Below are positions 9,301-16,665 of a DNA stretch of 58,945 nucleotides, in pieces. Both the position numbers and the translations under genes were made by a program. The DNA is from HGM13006 sp963650135 (GTDB lineage Bacteria > Bacillota > Clostridia > Oscillospirales > Oscillospiraceae): assembly GCA_963650135.1 (NCBI GenBank), contig CAVJLG010000078.1:1-58945 (forward strand), read 5' to 3'. Below the pieces are notes generated by a model, which saw only the letters and a program-made list of their open reading frames with translations, was not told the DNA's origin and did not search any database. Positions within the stretch are counted from its first letter, which is position 1. Every line of letters starts with the position of its first letter.

Positions 9301-11811
9301 TACTTCTATAACTACTGGGATAAACGAGGTGTTGGTACCCTGAACCTGGACGGACAGGGCTGTGAAATCTATAAGGTGACTGCTACGACAGGCGATTTGA
9401 CTTGTAACTACAATTCAGCGCATGGATACTTAAACAACATATCTCTCCAGTGGAATGATGATGAAACACTGGTTTGGGGCGATGATTCCGGTAGCACTGA
9501 GGCGTCTCAGAAGTCTGTTTCCATCGCAAACAATACCAACTATCCGGACGTTGGGACAGACGCACAGAAGAACCTGAGCTGGGGCAAGAATGGCAACGGA
9601 AATGGCAAAAACAACAGTGCTATCCTAATCCGGATTTACGTCAAGTCTGTTGCGGAAAAGAATTTGACGGTGCATTATTTCATGAATAACACCGATGATT
9701 CTAAAAATGAATTCCACAGCTATAAAATTGGCGTAAACGAAACGACACGTTTTAGCAATGAGTTTGGTATAGATTCCAATAGTGACACCGGGCTGAAAAA
9801 CAATACTGTCACGAACTTTGCTGATGTAGAAGAAACCGTGACATCTGTACTAACAGGTTTGACAACCATTCCAGCGCAGTACCGATACACCAAGTATACA
9901 TTGATCAATGCGTATGCAAGTGATAATGGGCTTGATGCATACCTGATTTATACCTTCGACAACACGGCGTCCTTTGTGGTTGACTTTGGTACGTCGCTGA
10001 AACTTGAGCCGAAGAATATTAACGATAGTTTGTACGGTAGTGGTGTTAATATTGTTGGTGTAGAGGTAAGTGCTGTGTCTTACGGCAAAGTCGAGACCGA
10101 TGATAACCACAACATCATCTACACACCCAGCAGCAGCTTCCCAAGCAGTAAGGAAGGCGAAACCCTGACGGTAACCTATACGGGTACGCTACAGCTGGAC
10201 GAAAATAAACAACTGCAGCAGGGCGCGGTTACCTACGTTGTCTCCATCCTCCCCGCCTCCAACGTCCTTTACGAGGAAGACTTCCTGACCAGCGATCAGG
10301 ATACCGAAAAACGTTGGAAAAAGGAGCTTCCCACGACATCCACCGGTAACCAGCAGACCCAGAAGGTTGGTAGCTCCGACACCTACAGCGTCTTCGGCAA
10401 TGATGAATCTTACAACTCTTCCGTCGGTAAGAACGGTGCCTGGAAGGTAAGCAATCTGGGTGTTAATACCCCGACCAAGCCCCTTACCACCACCTTCTAC
10501 GGCAACACCTTTGACCTGATTGGCACCTGCGGTTATCATACCGGCAAGGTAATTATGCTGATTAAGACGGCAGAGGGGGCAGAATCTTCCAAAGCTAAGA
10601 TTGTCGTGGTCGACACCCGTTATAATGACGGTGGAGCTGAAAGCTCCGCAACGCTTTACCAGGTGCCCCTTGCCCATGTTGATATGGGAGCGGACGCAAC
10701 CTATGATGTAAAGATTTATGCATCTGGTCTGGCTGCAACTACCGCTGGTAACGATACCAATTCTGTTACTGCTAAGACGGTTCTCGCCGCATCTGCGGAC
10801 GATTCCTATGATGTAGACAGTGATGAGATTGCAGCAATTCTGGAGGAGAACGGCCTGACAATCGATCAGGTAGAAGTTGTTACGACTTCTGCAATGACCG
10901 AAATCGCAGCGGCTGGCTCTGAGCAGATTGCCGTTGCAAGCTTGCCTGATGGTGAAAGAACTGCTGTAGATCACGGCGAGGGCAACTACGTTGAAATCGA
11001 CGGCTTCCGTGTCTATCGTTCTACGGCTACTTCCGATGAAAATGAGACTCCGACTGTCGCAGATAATTACCCTGTAACTGAGCAGAATGTGAATTACTGG
11101 AATATTCTGGACGTTATTAAGGGGGAGATTACTGCCTATACAGAGTCTGATAACGCACGCACAGTGGCCGTTCAGCAGTATGAGAAAGATGGTGGCCCGC
11201 AAAACGAGATTTACCTTGCCAGTGGACAGGGCGTTGCGTTCAAACTTACTGATACCAGCATTACGTCCGTCCAGGTGAGCTTGCGTGCAGTAAGTGGCTC
11301 GACAGGATATAATAACACTGCAATCGGATCAAATACAGAAATGTACTATTCTGTTAATGTACAGAGCGGCATCTTTACAATTACCAATACAGGTACAGGA
11401 AATAGCCTGCTTGCCATTGGCAATGTGAAGCTCCCGTCAAGCGTAACAGATAATATGATTCAGCAAGCAAGCGCGATTTCTAATGAAGAACTTGCAGCTG
11501 CGATTCAGCTTGCAATTCATGGTGCAGAGGAGCCCGAGGTATTCACTCCTGATACGTTCACTGCAAAGACTACTGCGACGAAGGTAATCCGCAATAAGGT
11601 GGTTACCCTGAAGGTTACCGTTTCCAGCGACGTGGCGTATGTCACGATCAACGGTGTGAAGTACACTCGGACCGGGTTCCAGAGCGCGTTCAATAAGAAC
11701 CGTACGATCCTTGTGGTGAACACGGTTCCGAAGGACGAAACGAAGACCTATGAGATCGTTGCGTATAACGCCAACGGCGTTGCCAGTGAGACAAAGACCG
11801 TCACTGGCTAA
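6358..11811 (+). CDS. Secreted GH20-type beta-hexosaminidase/lacto-N-biosidase-like protein
   Basis: Very large (1817 aa) exported protein. Residues 1-26 form a signal peptide (cleavage expected after VSA), followed by an acidic Ala/Glu/Ser linker to about residue 78. Residues about 82-440 look like a glycoside hydrolase family 20 barrel: HLDCGRKYFS start, LNLPGHANAI, the catalytic Asp-Glu pair D254-E255 in FGADEYAN, and CIWCDYPNAE near the end. These enzymes release terminal GlcNAc-type or disaccharide units, using substrate assistance. The remaining 1,300 residues are Thr/Ser/Val-rich with Ig-like beta domains (a Big_2-like unit near 455-545 and another at the C terminus). No LPxTG or membrane anchor is present. 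Starts after AAAGGAG. The stop lies 16 nt before the peptide gene, so they are co-transcribed. Confidence 0.8.
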   Translation: MKKNITRLFSVLLAAVMVFGTLPVSAMGTDVADPPASTVDDAAVAASTAEPEESSAADETSDDAAQPEEQSAEEENAVTYASNDSFYKIVHLDCGRKYFSKNWIIALLYEMKNDGYNQLQLAFGNDGLRFLLDDMSFTANGTTYSHEMVVSKVKAGNKAQNSSGDDSYLTQSEMDEIIVKANELDIEIVPLLNLPGHANAILDIADDAYNASGSNNTLDVANSVKAREFGKAIFQKYVDYFAGKNCKFFNFGADEYANDASGTFSFSRLNSTEYQQFVTFINDLAGYIIEKRMTPRAFNDGLYYNNQGMTASTNLSKVQVCYWSSGWGNYPVASASTISQNGYEMINTNGDFYYVLGKNDNFDSGYSYASGFNNTVFAGDTTISNPVGSMFCIWCDYPNAETEQQVAANTRLVLRAMAQRMDGQTVNVNDEVVANGFNADGSVNGATDDSDIKISIGDSTEAATSGELTVGSKMVLHASKTVDWTTSNEDVATIASADETGVNSISNDSAVSASAINVTAAGVGNATITATDGEKTAEFAVTVQETETEDITVSENADNSDTVVVGSYTGPYQTDDETIATVTTSVKEITGKTSLEAAEVGVGTFYVSTSSSVSEKPSNQLTFEDAGNGQYYIKNGNNYIYPDATYTRGWGDGSWSYSLKTGKQPVKVTTSGNGIIISKSCSSGSNTTTAYLTLGRKPNWSGSYTYSADDSRQTLYLYKEVTTETTNQTTITFHGVKEGNTSVVIGGVTYNIHVMAEDLSTVDPLKIEYWITNARVDGNSGVTKENYVSIKATASGIATENGVDVTTLVDSTATRDSRDQKYWKSVILNTQKENNSTSKTELQTGAKGDDDTLSGSAFTKVRYYNRKWQVYTTEWVDVDRSQVTVTYTDNGTKTYSGDKNQLVAYYMEVLDISKTKTDGTAVTEMNVGGSDWGTRGSSTSNTSYNGYISGEGVCSLSFQIVYESGATNPASKEASALITKTYFYNYWDKRGVGTLNLDGQGCEIYKVTATTGDLTCNYNSAHGYLNNISLQWNDDETLVWGDDSGSTEASQKSVSIANNTNYPDVGTDAQKNLSWGKNGNGNGKNNSAILIRIYVKSVAEKNLTVHYFMNNTDDSKNEFHSYKIGVNETTRFSNEFGIDSNSDTGLKNNTVTNFADVEETVTSVLTGLTTIPAQYRYTKYTLINAYASDNGLDAYLIYTFDNTASFVVDFGTSLKLEPKNINDSLYGSGVNIVGVEVSAVSYGKVETDDNHNIIYTPSSSFPSSKEGETLTVTYTGTLQLDENKQLQQGAVTYVVSILPASNVLYEEDFLTSDQDTEKRWKKELPTTSTGNQQTQKVGSSDTYSVFGNDESYNSSVGKNGAWKVSNLGVNTPTKPLTTTFYGNTFDLIGTCGYHTGKVIMLIKTAEGAESSKAKIVVVDTRYNDGGAESSATLYQVPLAHVDMGADATYDVKIYASGLAATTAGNDTNSVTAKTVLAASADDSYDVDSDEIAAILEENGLTIDQVEVVTTSAMTEIAAAGSEQIAVASLPDGERTAVDHGEGNYVEIDGFRVYRSTATSDENETPTVADNYPVTEQNVNYWNILDVIKGEITAYTESDNARTVAVQQYEKDGGPQNEIYLASGQGVAFKLTDTSITSVQVSLRAVSGSTGYNNTAIGSNTEMYYSVNVQSGIFTITNTGTGNSLLAIGNVKLPSSVTDNMIQQASAISNEELAAAIQLAIHGAEEPEVFTPDTFTAKTTATKVIRNKVVTLKVTVSSDVAYVTINGVKYTRTGFQSAFNKNRTILVVNTVPKDETKTYEIVAYNANGVASETKTVTG

Positions 11812-11827
11812 GAAAGGAGGGTACAAA

Positions 11828-12079
11828 TTGAAAGTTTATGAAGAACCCAAGCTGATGGTACTCTCTGTTTCAGCCAACGATGCACTCTGCTCTTCATGCC
11901 AAGTTGGTACAAGAAACAATGAGCTAAGTTCATTATTCGATAAAGATGGCGATGGCGTATTAAGCCCCGGCGAAGGCGGACTCTTTGTGGATGCAGATGA
12001 CAATTGCTCTGTTCCTACTGAGTACTATGGTTACTGCAAATTTTCTGGTGCAGATGGCTATAAGCTCTTTACATCTTAA
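11828..12079 (+). CDS. Putative RiPP-like precursor peptide with EF-hand loop
   Basis: An 83-aa peptide beginning at TTG, chosen because AAAGGAGG ends 7 nt upstream and the only nearby ATG is out of frame. The N terminus (MKVYEEPKLMVLSVSANDAL) resembles the short leader of many clostridial modified peptides. It is followed by CSSC (C21, C24), a canonical 12-residue EF-hand loop D38-KDGDGVLSPG-E49, then C60 and C70 in a Tyr/Phe/Gly-rich tail. No signal peptide. It sits directly upstream of HPr-kinase-like, radical SAM, ABC exporter, peptidase and PqqD-like genes, so I infer a ribosomally made, modified and exported peptide. The modification and final role are unknown; a plain secreted Ca2+-binding peptide is the alternative. 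Confidence 0.68.
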   Translation: MKVYEEPKLMVLSVSANDALCSSCQVGTRNNELSSLFDKDGDGVLSPGEGGLFVDADDNCSVPTEYYGYCKFSGADGYKLFTS

Positions 12080-12088
12080 TCTCTGATC

Positions 12089-12120
12089 AAGCGCCCATAC
12101 CCCTGCGGGTGTGGGCGCTT
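12089..12120 (+). terminator. Attenuator hairpin between peptide and maturation genes
   Basis: A 14-bp stem, AAGCGCCCATACCC with GGGTGTGGGCGCTT (one G-U pair), closes a CTGC loop and is followed by CTTTC, a weak U-tract. Placed 10 nt after the peptide stop, it should stop most transcripts and let a minority read on, giving more peptide than enzyme. Confidence 0.72.
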
Positions 12121-12140
12121 CTTTCTGCAAAGGAATTCAT

Positions 12141-13010
12141 ATGGAACATTACTATAACTTTTGCGGCGTGCCTGTTCGCGTGACCGCACCGGAGCCCATT
12201 TGGGAGGACGAACACAGCCCCAGGTTTCACTGTGCCCCCTGCGCGCCGGAAATTAACATCGAAATTACCTCCGCACCAGAACTGCCAACCCCGCCCGGGG
12301 AGCTGCTGGGCCATCGCGGAGAAAAATACATTTGGCGGAGCGGCACCACTGTCACCCGCCTGACCCGTGACATATTCCGTAAAAAGCCCCACATGCTCTG
12401 CGCCTATGACCTGGCCCAGCCGGACCAAATTCGCTGTATTGCACGGCTGGAGGATTGGCTTTGGGCAACGCGGTCACAATTCCTGTGGCCGGGGGTGTCG
12501 CTGCCGCAATTGCTGCTGTACCATGATGCGCTGGTGTTTCATGCGTCCTATGTGGCAGACCAGGGGCGGGCAATCCTGTTCACCGCACCCAGCCAAACGG
12601 GAAAGTCCACCCAGGCGGCCCTTTGGGAAGCCCACCGCGGCGCACACATTTTAAACGGAGATAAAGCGGCGGTGCACCTGGGGGAGCAGCCGATGGTCCA
12701 TGGAATGCCCTTTTGCGGAACCAGCGGAATCTGCGAAAATGTCTCCCTGCCCCTCCGATGCATCGTGGTGCTTTCGCAGGCAAAGGAGAATACGGTGCGC
12801 CGATTGGGCGCGGGGGAGGCCCTGCAGCAATTGAGCATCAACGTATTTTCCGATCAGCTCATCAGGGAAGAGTGGCAAAAAACGCTGATGCTGCTATTGG
12901 ATCTGGTGGCAGCGGTGCCTATTTATGCACTGGCCTGCACGCCTGATGTTCGGGCCGTAGAGGCGCTGGAACATGCAATGGCCCGGGATGGGCTGAAATC
13001 AGAACACTAG
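12141..13010 (+). CDS. HPr kinase/phosphorylase-like P-loop protein of peptide cluster
   Basis: Cytoplasmic 289-aa protein; start at ATG 12141 after AAAGG. The C-terminal half has a P-loop (APSQTGKST, Lys155) in the HPr-kinase-C-like fold context: a region that begins with a HASYV stretch, then the P-loop, then LNGDKAAV, which corresponds to the acidic HprK motif after the P-loop. The first half (1-130) is unlike HprK. Such kinase-like proteins recur beside PqqD-like and PF14907 nucleotidyltransferase genes in lasso and other RiPP loci, where they are thought to phosphorylate or activate the peptide or serve as scaffold. The first P-loop glycine is missing (Ala), so catalysis is not assured. 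Lies 9 nt before the radical SAM gene. Confidence 0.66.
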   Translation: MEHYYNFCGVPVRVTAPEPIWEDEHSPRFHCAPCAPEINIEITSAPELPTPPGELLGHRGEKYIWRSGTTVTRLTRDIFRKKPHMLCAYDLAQPDQIRCIARLEDWLWATRSQFLWPGVSLPQLLLYHDALVFHASYVADQGRAILFTAPSQTGKSTQAALWEAHRGAHILNGDKAAVHLGEQPMVHGMPFCGTSGICENVSLPLRCIVVLSQAKENTVRRLGAGEALQQLSINVFSDQLIREEWQKTLMLLLDLVAAVPIYALACTPDVRAVEALEHAMARDGLKSEH

Positions 13011-13019
13011 GAGGCGCTT

Positions 13020-14135
13020 ATGAACGCTTATCAGGCCTACAGGGGGCTTCTGTTTGCGCGGGCGGACACCCAGGGAATTCCCCTGTCCGGTACCTTTGAG
13101 CTGACGCCCCGCTGTAATTTTAACTGCAAAATGTGCTATATTCACCGGTCCGAGCAGGACGCCATGGCGCTTGCCGGGGAGTATTCGGCGGATCGATGGC
13201 TGGCCCTGGCGGAAGAATGCTGCAAACAGGGAACGCTGCTCCTGCTGCTGACCGGCGGAGAGCCGTTGGTACGGAAGGATTTTCGGGAGATTTACACCGG
13301 CTGCCGCAAAATGGGGCTGATGATCTCCATCAATTCCAACGGTTCGCTGATTCAGGACGACATGCTGGATTTTTTGGCTGCGGACCCGCCGTCCCGGGTG
13401 AATATCACGCTGTATGGTGCGTCCCCGGAGACTTACGGTGCGCTTTGCGGCAATCCAAATGCTTATTTCCAGACGGTTCGTGCCATTGAACGGCTGCAAA
13501 AAGCGGGAGTTTTGGTGAAGCTGAATTTCTCTGTGACACCATATAACCGGAAGGACGCTCCGGCGGTGTATGCATTCGCCAAGGAACATGGAATGCCGTT
13601 GCAGGCGGCCAGTTATATGTTTCCGCCGGTTCGCGCCTGTGAACATGGCAGCTTCGGAGCGGATCGGCTTTCCCCGGAACAGGCAGCGGAGGAAAAGGTG
13701 CGCTATGACCAGTCACGTTTTACACCGGATGAATGCAGAACCCGCTGGGAAGGATTGTTGGCGGGCAATACCATGCCGGACCCTGACAATGAGTGCCAGG
13801 AGCTGCCCACACAAAAGCTTCGCTGCCGGGCGGGGAGCAGTACGTTCTGGGTCACCTGGGACCATCAGCTTCGGCCTTGCGGCATGATGACGGAGCCCAC
13901 CGTAAAGCTGGACGGTATTACCTTCGCCCAGGGCTGGGAGCAGATTCACCGGATGCGGGAGGATATTCTGGTTCCGGCCAAATGCACGTCCTGCTCCATG
14001 GGGAACGCCTGCGACCAATGCGCGGCGGTATGCTATGCGGAGTGCGGCTGCTATACGGAAGCGCCGGAGTTTATGTGCCGGCTGACTGTGGCGTATTTGA
14101 CAAAAATTCGCGCGCAGCTTGAGAAAAGTAAATAA
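13020..14135 (+). CDS. Radical SAM/SPASM peptide-modifying enzyme
   Basis: 371-aa cytoplasmic enzyme. The AdoMet-binding [4Fe-4S] motif CxxxCxxC is seen as C32-NFN-C36-KM-C39, followed by the GGEPL motif (LLTGGEPLV) and a TIM-barrel-length region. The C-terminal quarter is very Cys-rich (LRCRAG, RPCGMM, CTSCSMGNACDQC, CYAECGCY, FMC), typical of a SPASM domain with auxiliary clusters. SPASM enzymes act on ribosomal peptides, making thioether, C-C or C-O crosslinks or epimers. The adjacent 83-aa peptide and the separate PqqD-like protein are its probable substrate and leader-binding partner. ATG follows GGAGG. The exact reaction cannot be deduced from the motifs. Confidence 0.88.
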   Translation: MNAYQAYRGLLFARADTQGIPLSGTFELTPRCNFNCKMCYIHRSEQDAMALAGEYSADRWLALAEECCKQGTLLLLLTGGEPLVRKDFREIYTGCRKMGLMISINSNGSLIQDDMLDFLAADPPSRVNITLYGASPETYGALCGNPNAYFQTVRAIERLQKAGVLVKLNFSVTPYNRKDAPAVYAFAKEHGMPLQAASYMFPPVRACEHGSFGADRLSPEQAAEEKVRYDQSRFTPDECRTRWEGLLAGNTMPDPDNECQELPTQKLRCRAGSSTFWVTWDHQLRPCGMMTEPTVKLDGITFAQGWEQIHRMREDILVPAKCTSCSMGNACDQCAAVCYAECGCYTEAPEFMCRLTVAYLTKIRAQLEKSK

Positions 14136-14151
14136 ATACCATCTATGTATA

Positions 14152-14181
14152 TTGACAGACAATTACCTGCTGTGATAAAAT
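14152..14181 (+). promoter_or_regulatory. Internal promoter for the exporter/exopolysaccharide genes
   Basis: TTGACA (14152-14157), an 18-bp spacer, then TAAAAT (14176-14181), in the 81-nt gap between the radical SAM stop and the ABC transporter start. It would permit the export and polysaccharide genes to be transcribed apart from the peptide and its enzyme. Confidence 0.55.
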
Positions 14182-14216
14182 ACTAAATTGAAGAATTATA
14201 ACATGAGAGGCGGTCG

Positions 14217-15941
14217 GTGCGCTTGGATACCCTGCGAAAAATACGCAAGAAGATCAAATCCGGCGCACTGCGGGAGTTCTACCACGAGGCCGTCTGGGTG
14301 TGGGGGTACATCCGCCGATACCGGTGGGCAGTGGGAATTTATATCCTGCTGGGGCTGCTTTCCACGCTCATGGGCCTGGGGACCTCCGTTGCCTCCAAAT
14401 ATCTGATCGATGCGGTGACGGGCTATAAAACCGGAACCATTGGGGTGGCTGCGGCTGCGATGGCGGGCATGCTGATTTTGGGTATTGTACTGCGCAGTGT
14501 CAGCAGCTTGGTGGGCGCGAAAAACAGCGTCTACATCCGCAATGAGATTCAGGCGGAGGTCTATGGCGCAGTATTGAACACCGCATGGGAGCCGCTGGAG
14601 GACTATCGCCCCGGCGATCTGCTCAGCCGCATGACCTCGGATGTGGATACGGTGGCGGCCAGCGTTACCAGCTTCGCACCGGGCCTAATTTCCGGATTGG
14701 CGCAGTTTTTCGGCGCGCTCATCATCATGTTTTACTTTGACCCCACCATGGCGCTGATTGCGCTGATTGCGGTGCCGGTTTCTGCGGTGATGTCGCGGCT
14801 GCTGGTGCGGCGGATGCGGGACCACAACCGGCAGATGAAGGCGATTTCCAGTGACGTGATGTCCTTTTATGAGGATTCTCTGACCAACATCACTAGCATC
14901 AAGGCCTTTGATATCACCGGCTTGTTCTATGGAAAAATGCGCAAGCTCCAGGGGCGCTATCAGAAGGAATATCTGGACTACAACAGGTTCTCCGTGCGTA
15001 CGTCAATATTCTTATCCCTGGTTGGCACGGTGGTGTCGGCGGGCTGCTTCGGCTGGGGCGTATTCCGGCTGTGGAGCGGCGCGATTACCTATGGTTCCCT
15101 GACGATGTTTTTGCAGCTGGCCTCTTCGCTGAGCTCGTCATTTTCGGCGCTGATTGGGTTGGTGTCCTCGGCGATTTCCATCTCCACCTCGGCGGGACGA
15201 ATTATGGCAGTGGTACAGCTGCCCGCGGAGGACTGCGGCGAGCCGCTGGGGCAGGAACAGCTCCGTTATGGCGCCGTGTCCATCGATCATGCGGCGTTCT
15301 CCTATCAAAACGGCGAGGCGGTGCTGACCGACGCCTGCTTCTCTGCGGGCCCTGGGGAGCTGGTTGCACTGACCGGGCCTTCCGGTGAGGGGAAAACCAC
15401 TATGCTTCGCTTACTTCTCGGGCTGATTCAGCCGCAAAAGGGGACGGCAAGCCTGATTTGCGGGGATATGCAGCATCCGCTTTCCGCCAGAACCCGGGCC
15501 GCATTTGCCTATGTACCCCAGGGAAACAGCATGTTTGCCGGAACCATTCGGGAGAACCTGCTGCTTACCAATCCCCAAGCAGAGGACGCGCTGCTGGAAC
15601 AGGTGCTCCGGACGGCCTGCGCCTATGATTTTGTGATGGAGCTGCCCGGCGGCCTGGATTATAAGGTGGGCGGCCATGGAAAAGGCCTTTCCGAAGGTCA
15701 GGCCCAGCGGCTTGCCATTGCCCGGGCACTGCTGCGGGGAGCGCCGATCCTATTGCTGGACGAGGCGACCTCTGCATTGGACGAGGAGACGGAGCATCGG
15801 CTGCTCCAAAATCTCATGGACAGCGGCATGGTACATACCTGTATCTTCGTCACCCATCGCCCTGCTGCTACCACCATTTGCCGCCGCCGTTATCGCGTTG
15901 CCGACGGAACGGTACGGGAGGAAACGGAATGCAGCGGGTAG
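14217..15941 (+). CDS. ABC exporter, fused permease and ATPase
   Basis: Half-transporter of 574 aa with six hydrophobic segments (about 30-320) and a C-terminal ATPase: Walker A GPSGEGKTT (Lys393), Q-loop region, signature LSEGQAQRLA, Walker B ILLLDEATSALD and H-loop FVTHR. It should work as a homodimer in the cytoplasmic membrane. There is no N-terminal C39 peptidase domain, so leader removal must be done elsewhere, plausibly by the S24/S26 peptidase whose gene overlaps this one by 13 nt. GTG start chosen from the GAGAGG site; a TTG two codons on is possible. Likely cargo is the modified EF-hand peptide, though lipid or glycan cargo cannot be excluded. Confidence 0.87.
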   Translation: MRLDTLRKIRKKIKSGALREFYHEAVWVWGYIRRYRWAVGIYILLGLLSTLMGLGTSVASKYLIDAVTGYKTGTIGVAAAAMAGMLILGIVLRSVSSLVGAKNSVYIRNEIQAEVYGAVLNTAWEPLEDYRPGDLLSRMTSDVDTVAASVTSFAPGLISGLAQFFGALIIMFYFDPTMALIALIAVPVSAVMSRLLVRRMRDHNRQMKAISSDVMSFYEDSLTNITSIKAFDITGLFYGKMRKLQGRYQKEYLDYNRFSVRTSIFLSLVGTVVSAGCFGWGVFRLWSGAITYGSLTMFLQLASSLSSSFSALIGLVSSAISISTSAGRIMAVVQLPAEDCGEPLGQEQLRYGAVSIDHAAFSYQNGEAVLTDACFSAGPGELVALTGPSGEGKTTMLRLLLGLIQPQKGTASLICGDMQHPLSARTRAAFAYVPQGNSMFAGTIRENLLLTNPQAEDALLEQVLRTACAYDFVMELPGGLDYKVGGHGKGLSEGQAQRLAIARALLRGAPILLLDEATSALDEETEHRLLQNLMDSGMVHTCIFVTHRPAATTICRRRYRVADGTVREETECSG

Positions 15942-16396
15942 AAAAAACAGTCGATACCGGTCTTTTGATGGAGGAATACCGCAAACTGCTGGAGACGGTA
16001 GACCAGCTGCCGCTTACGGTAAGCGGCAGCAGTATGACGCCGTTTTTGGTGCCGGGGCGGGACAGCGTGATGCTGTCAAAGCCCAAGGGACCGCTGCGGC
16101 CTGGGGATATGGTACTGTATCAGCGGGATGGGGGCGCATATGTGCTCCACCGTATTGTACGCCGGGACGCAGATGGCACGTTTTCCATCATCGGCGATGG
16201 ACAAACCTGCATCGAAACCGGAGTTCGGCCGGATCAGATTTTTGCGGTGGTACAATCTGCCACACGCAAGGGAAAATGCCAGAAGCCCGGCTGCTTTTGG
16301 TGGGAATTTTTCGGACGGGTGTGGATTCGCCTGATTCCGCTTCGGCCAATGCTGTGCCGCATCTATTCCATCGGAAAGAGGAGGAAGTCAACATGA
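15929..16396 (+). CDS. S24/S26 family peptidase (Ser/His, SipW-like)
   Basis: 155-aa protein starting at ATG 15929, inside the end of the ABC gene. It has the family signature GSSMTP with candidate nucleophile Ser35, then PGDMVLYQ and HRIV (His74), the arrangement of SipW/ER-type Ser-His peptidases rather than Ser-Lys bacterial LepB. The N terminus lacks a membrane helix; a hydrophobic aromatic segment near residues 125-145 may associate with the membrane. It overlaps the PqqD-like gene by ATGA, so translation is coupled. I infer it cleaves the leader of the peptide exported by the neighbouring ABC transporter, in a cluster where the transporter has no peptidase domain. Confidence 0.75.
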   Translation: MQRVEKTVDTGLLMEEYRKLLETVDQLPLTVSGSSMTPFLVPGRDSVMLSKPKGPLRPGDMVLYQRDGGAYVLHRIVRRDADGTFSIIGDGQTCIETGVRPDQIFAVVQSATRKGKCQKPGCFWWEFFGRVWIRLIPLRPMLCRIYSIGKRRKST

Positions 16397-16665
16397 AGGT
16401 TTCAAAGGACTTTATCCTGCGGGAAATCGCAGGGGAATATATTCTGGTGCCCACGGGAATCAGCGCCACTAAGATCAATGGCCTGATTACCATGAACGAG
16501 CTGGGCTGCTTTATTTTCAAAACCCTTCAGGAAAACCACACCATGGAGAAGCTGGTTTCGGCCATTGTGTCGGAATATGATGTGGATCGTGCCACCGCCC
16601 AGGCAGACGCCCAGGAGTTCCTGGCGCAGCTGAAGGAAATCGGCGGCGTGGAAGAATATGATTGA
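16393..16665 (+). CDS. PqqD-like RiPP recognition protein
   Basis: Small (90 aa) winged-helix protein of the PqqD type, starting at ATG 16393. The pattern is typical: MKVSKDFILREIAGEYILVP, then a central INGLITMNELGCFIFKTL and C-terminal helix pair ending AQEFLAQLKEIGGVE. Stand-alone PqqD proteins bind the leader of a precursor peptide and present it to the radical SAM enzyme. The gene overlaps the peptidase upstream by 4 nt and the CpsB-like phosphatase downstream by 8 nt, which ties peptide maturation to the polysaccharide genes in one translational unit. Confidence 0.85.
   Translation: MKVSKDFILREIAGEYILVPTGISATKINGLITMNELGCFIFKTLQENHTMEKLVSAIVSEYDVDRATAQADAQEFLAQLKEIGGVEEYD

Noticed and set aside
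6358..11811. Search for an LPxTG or other sortase signal at the end of the GH20 protein.
   Set aside because: The C terminus is an Ig-like strand ending KTVTG with no hydrophobic tail or basic end.
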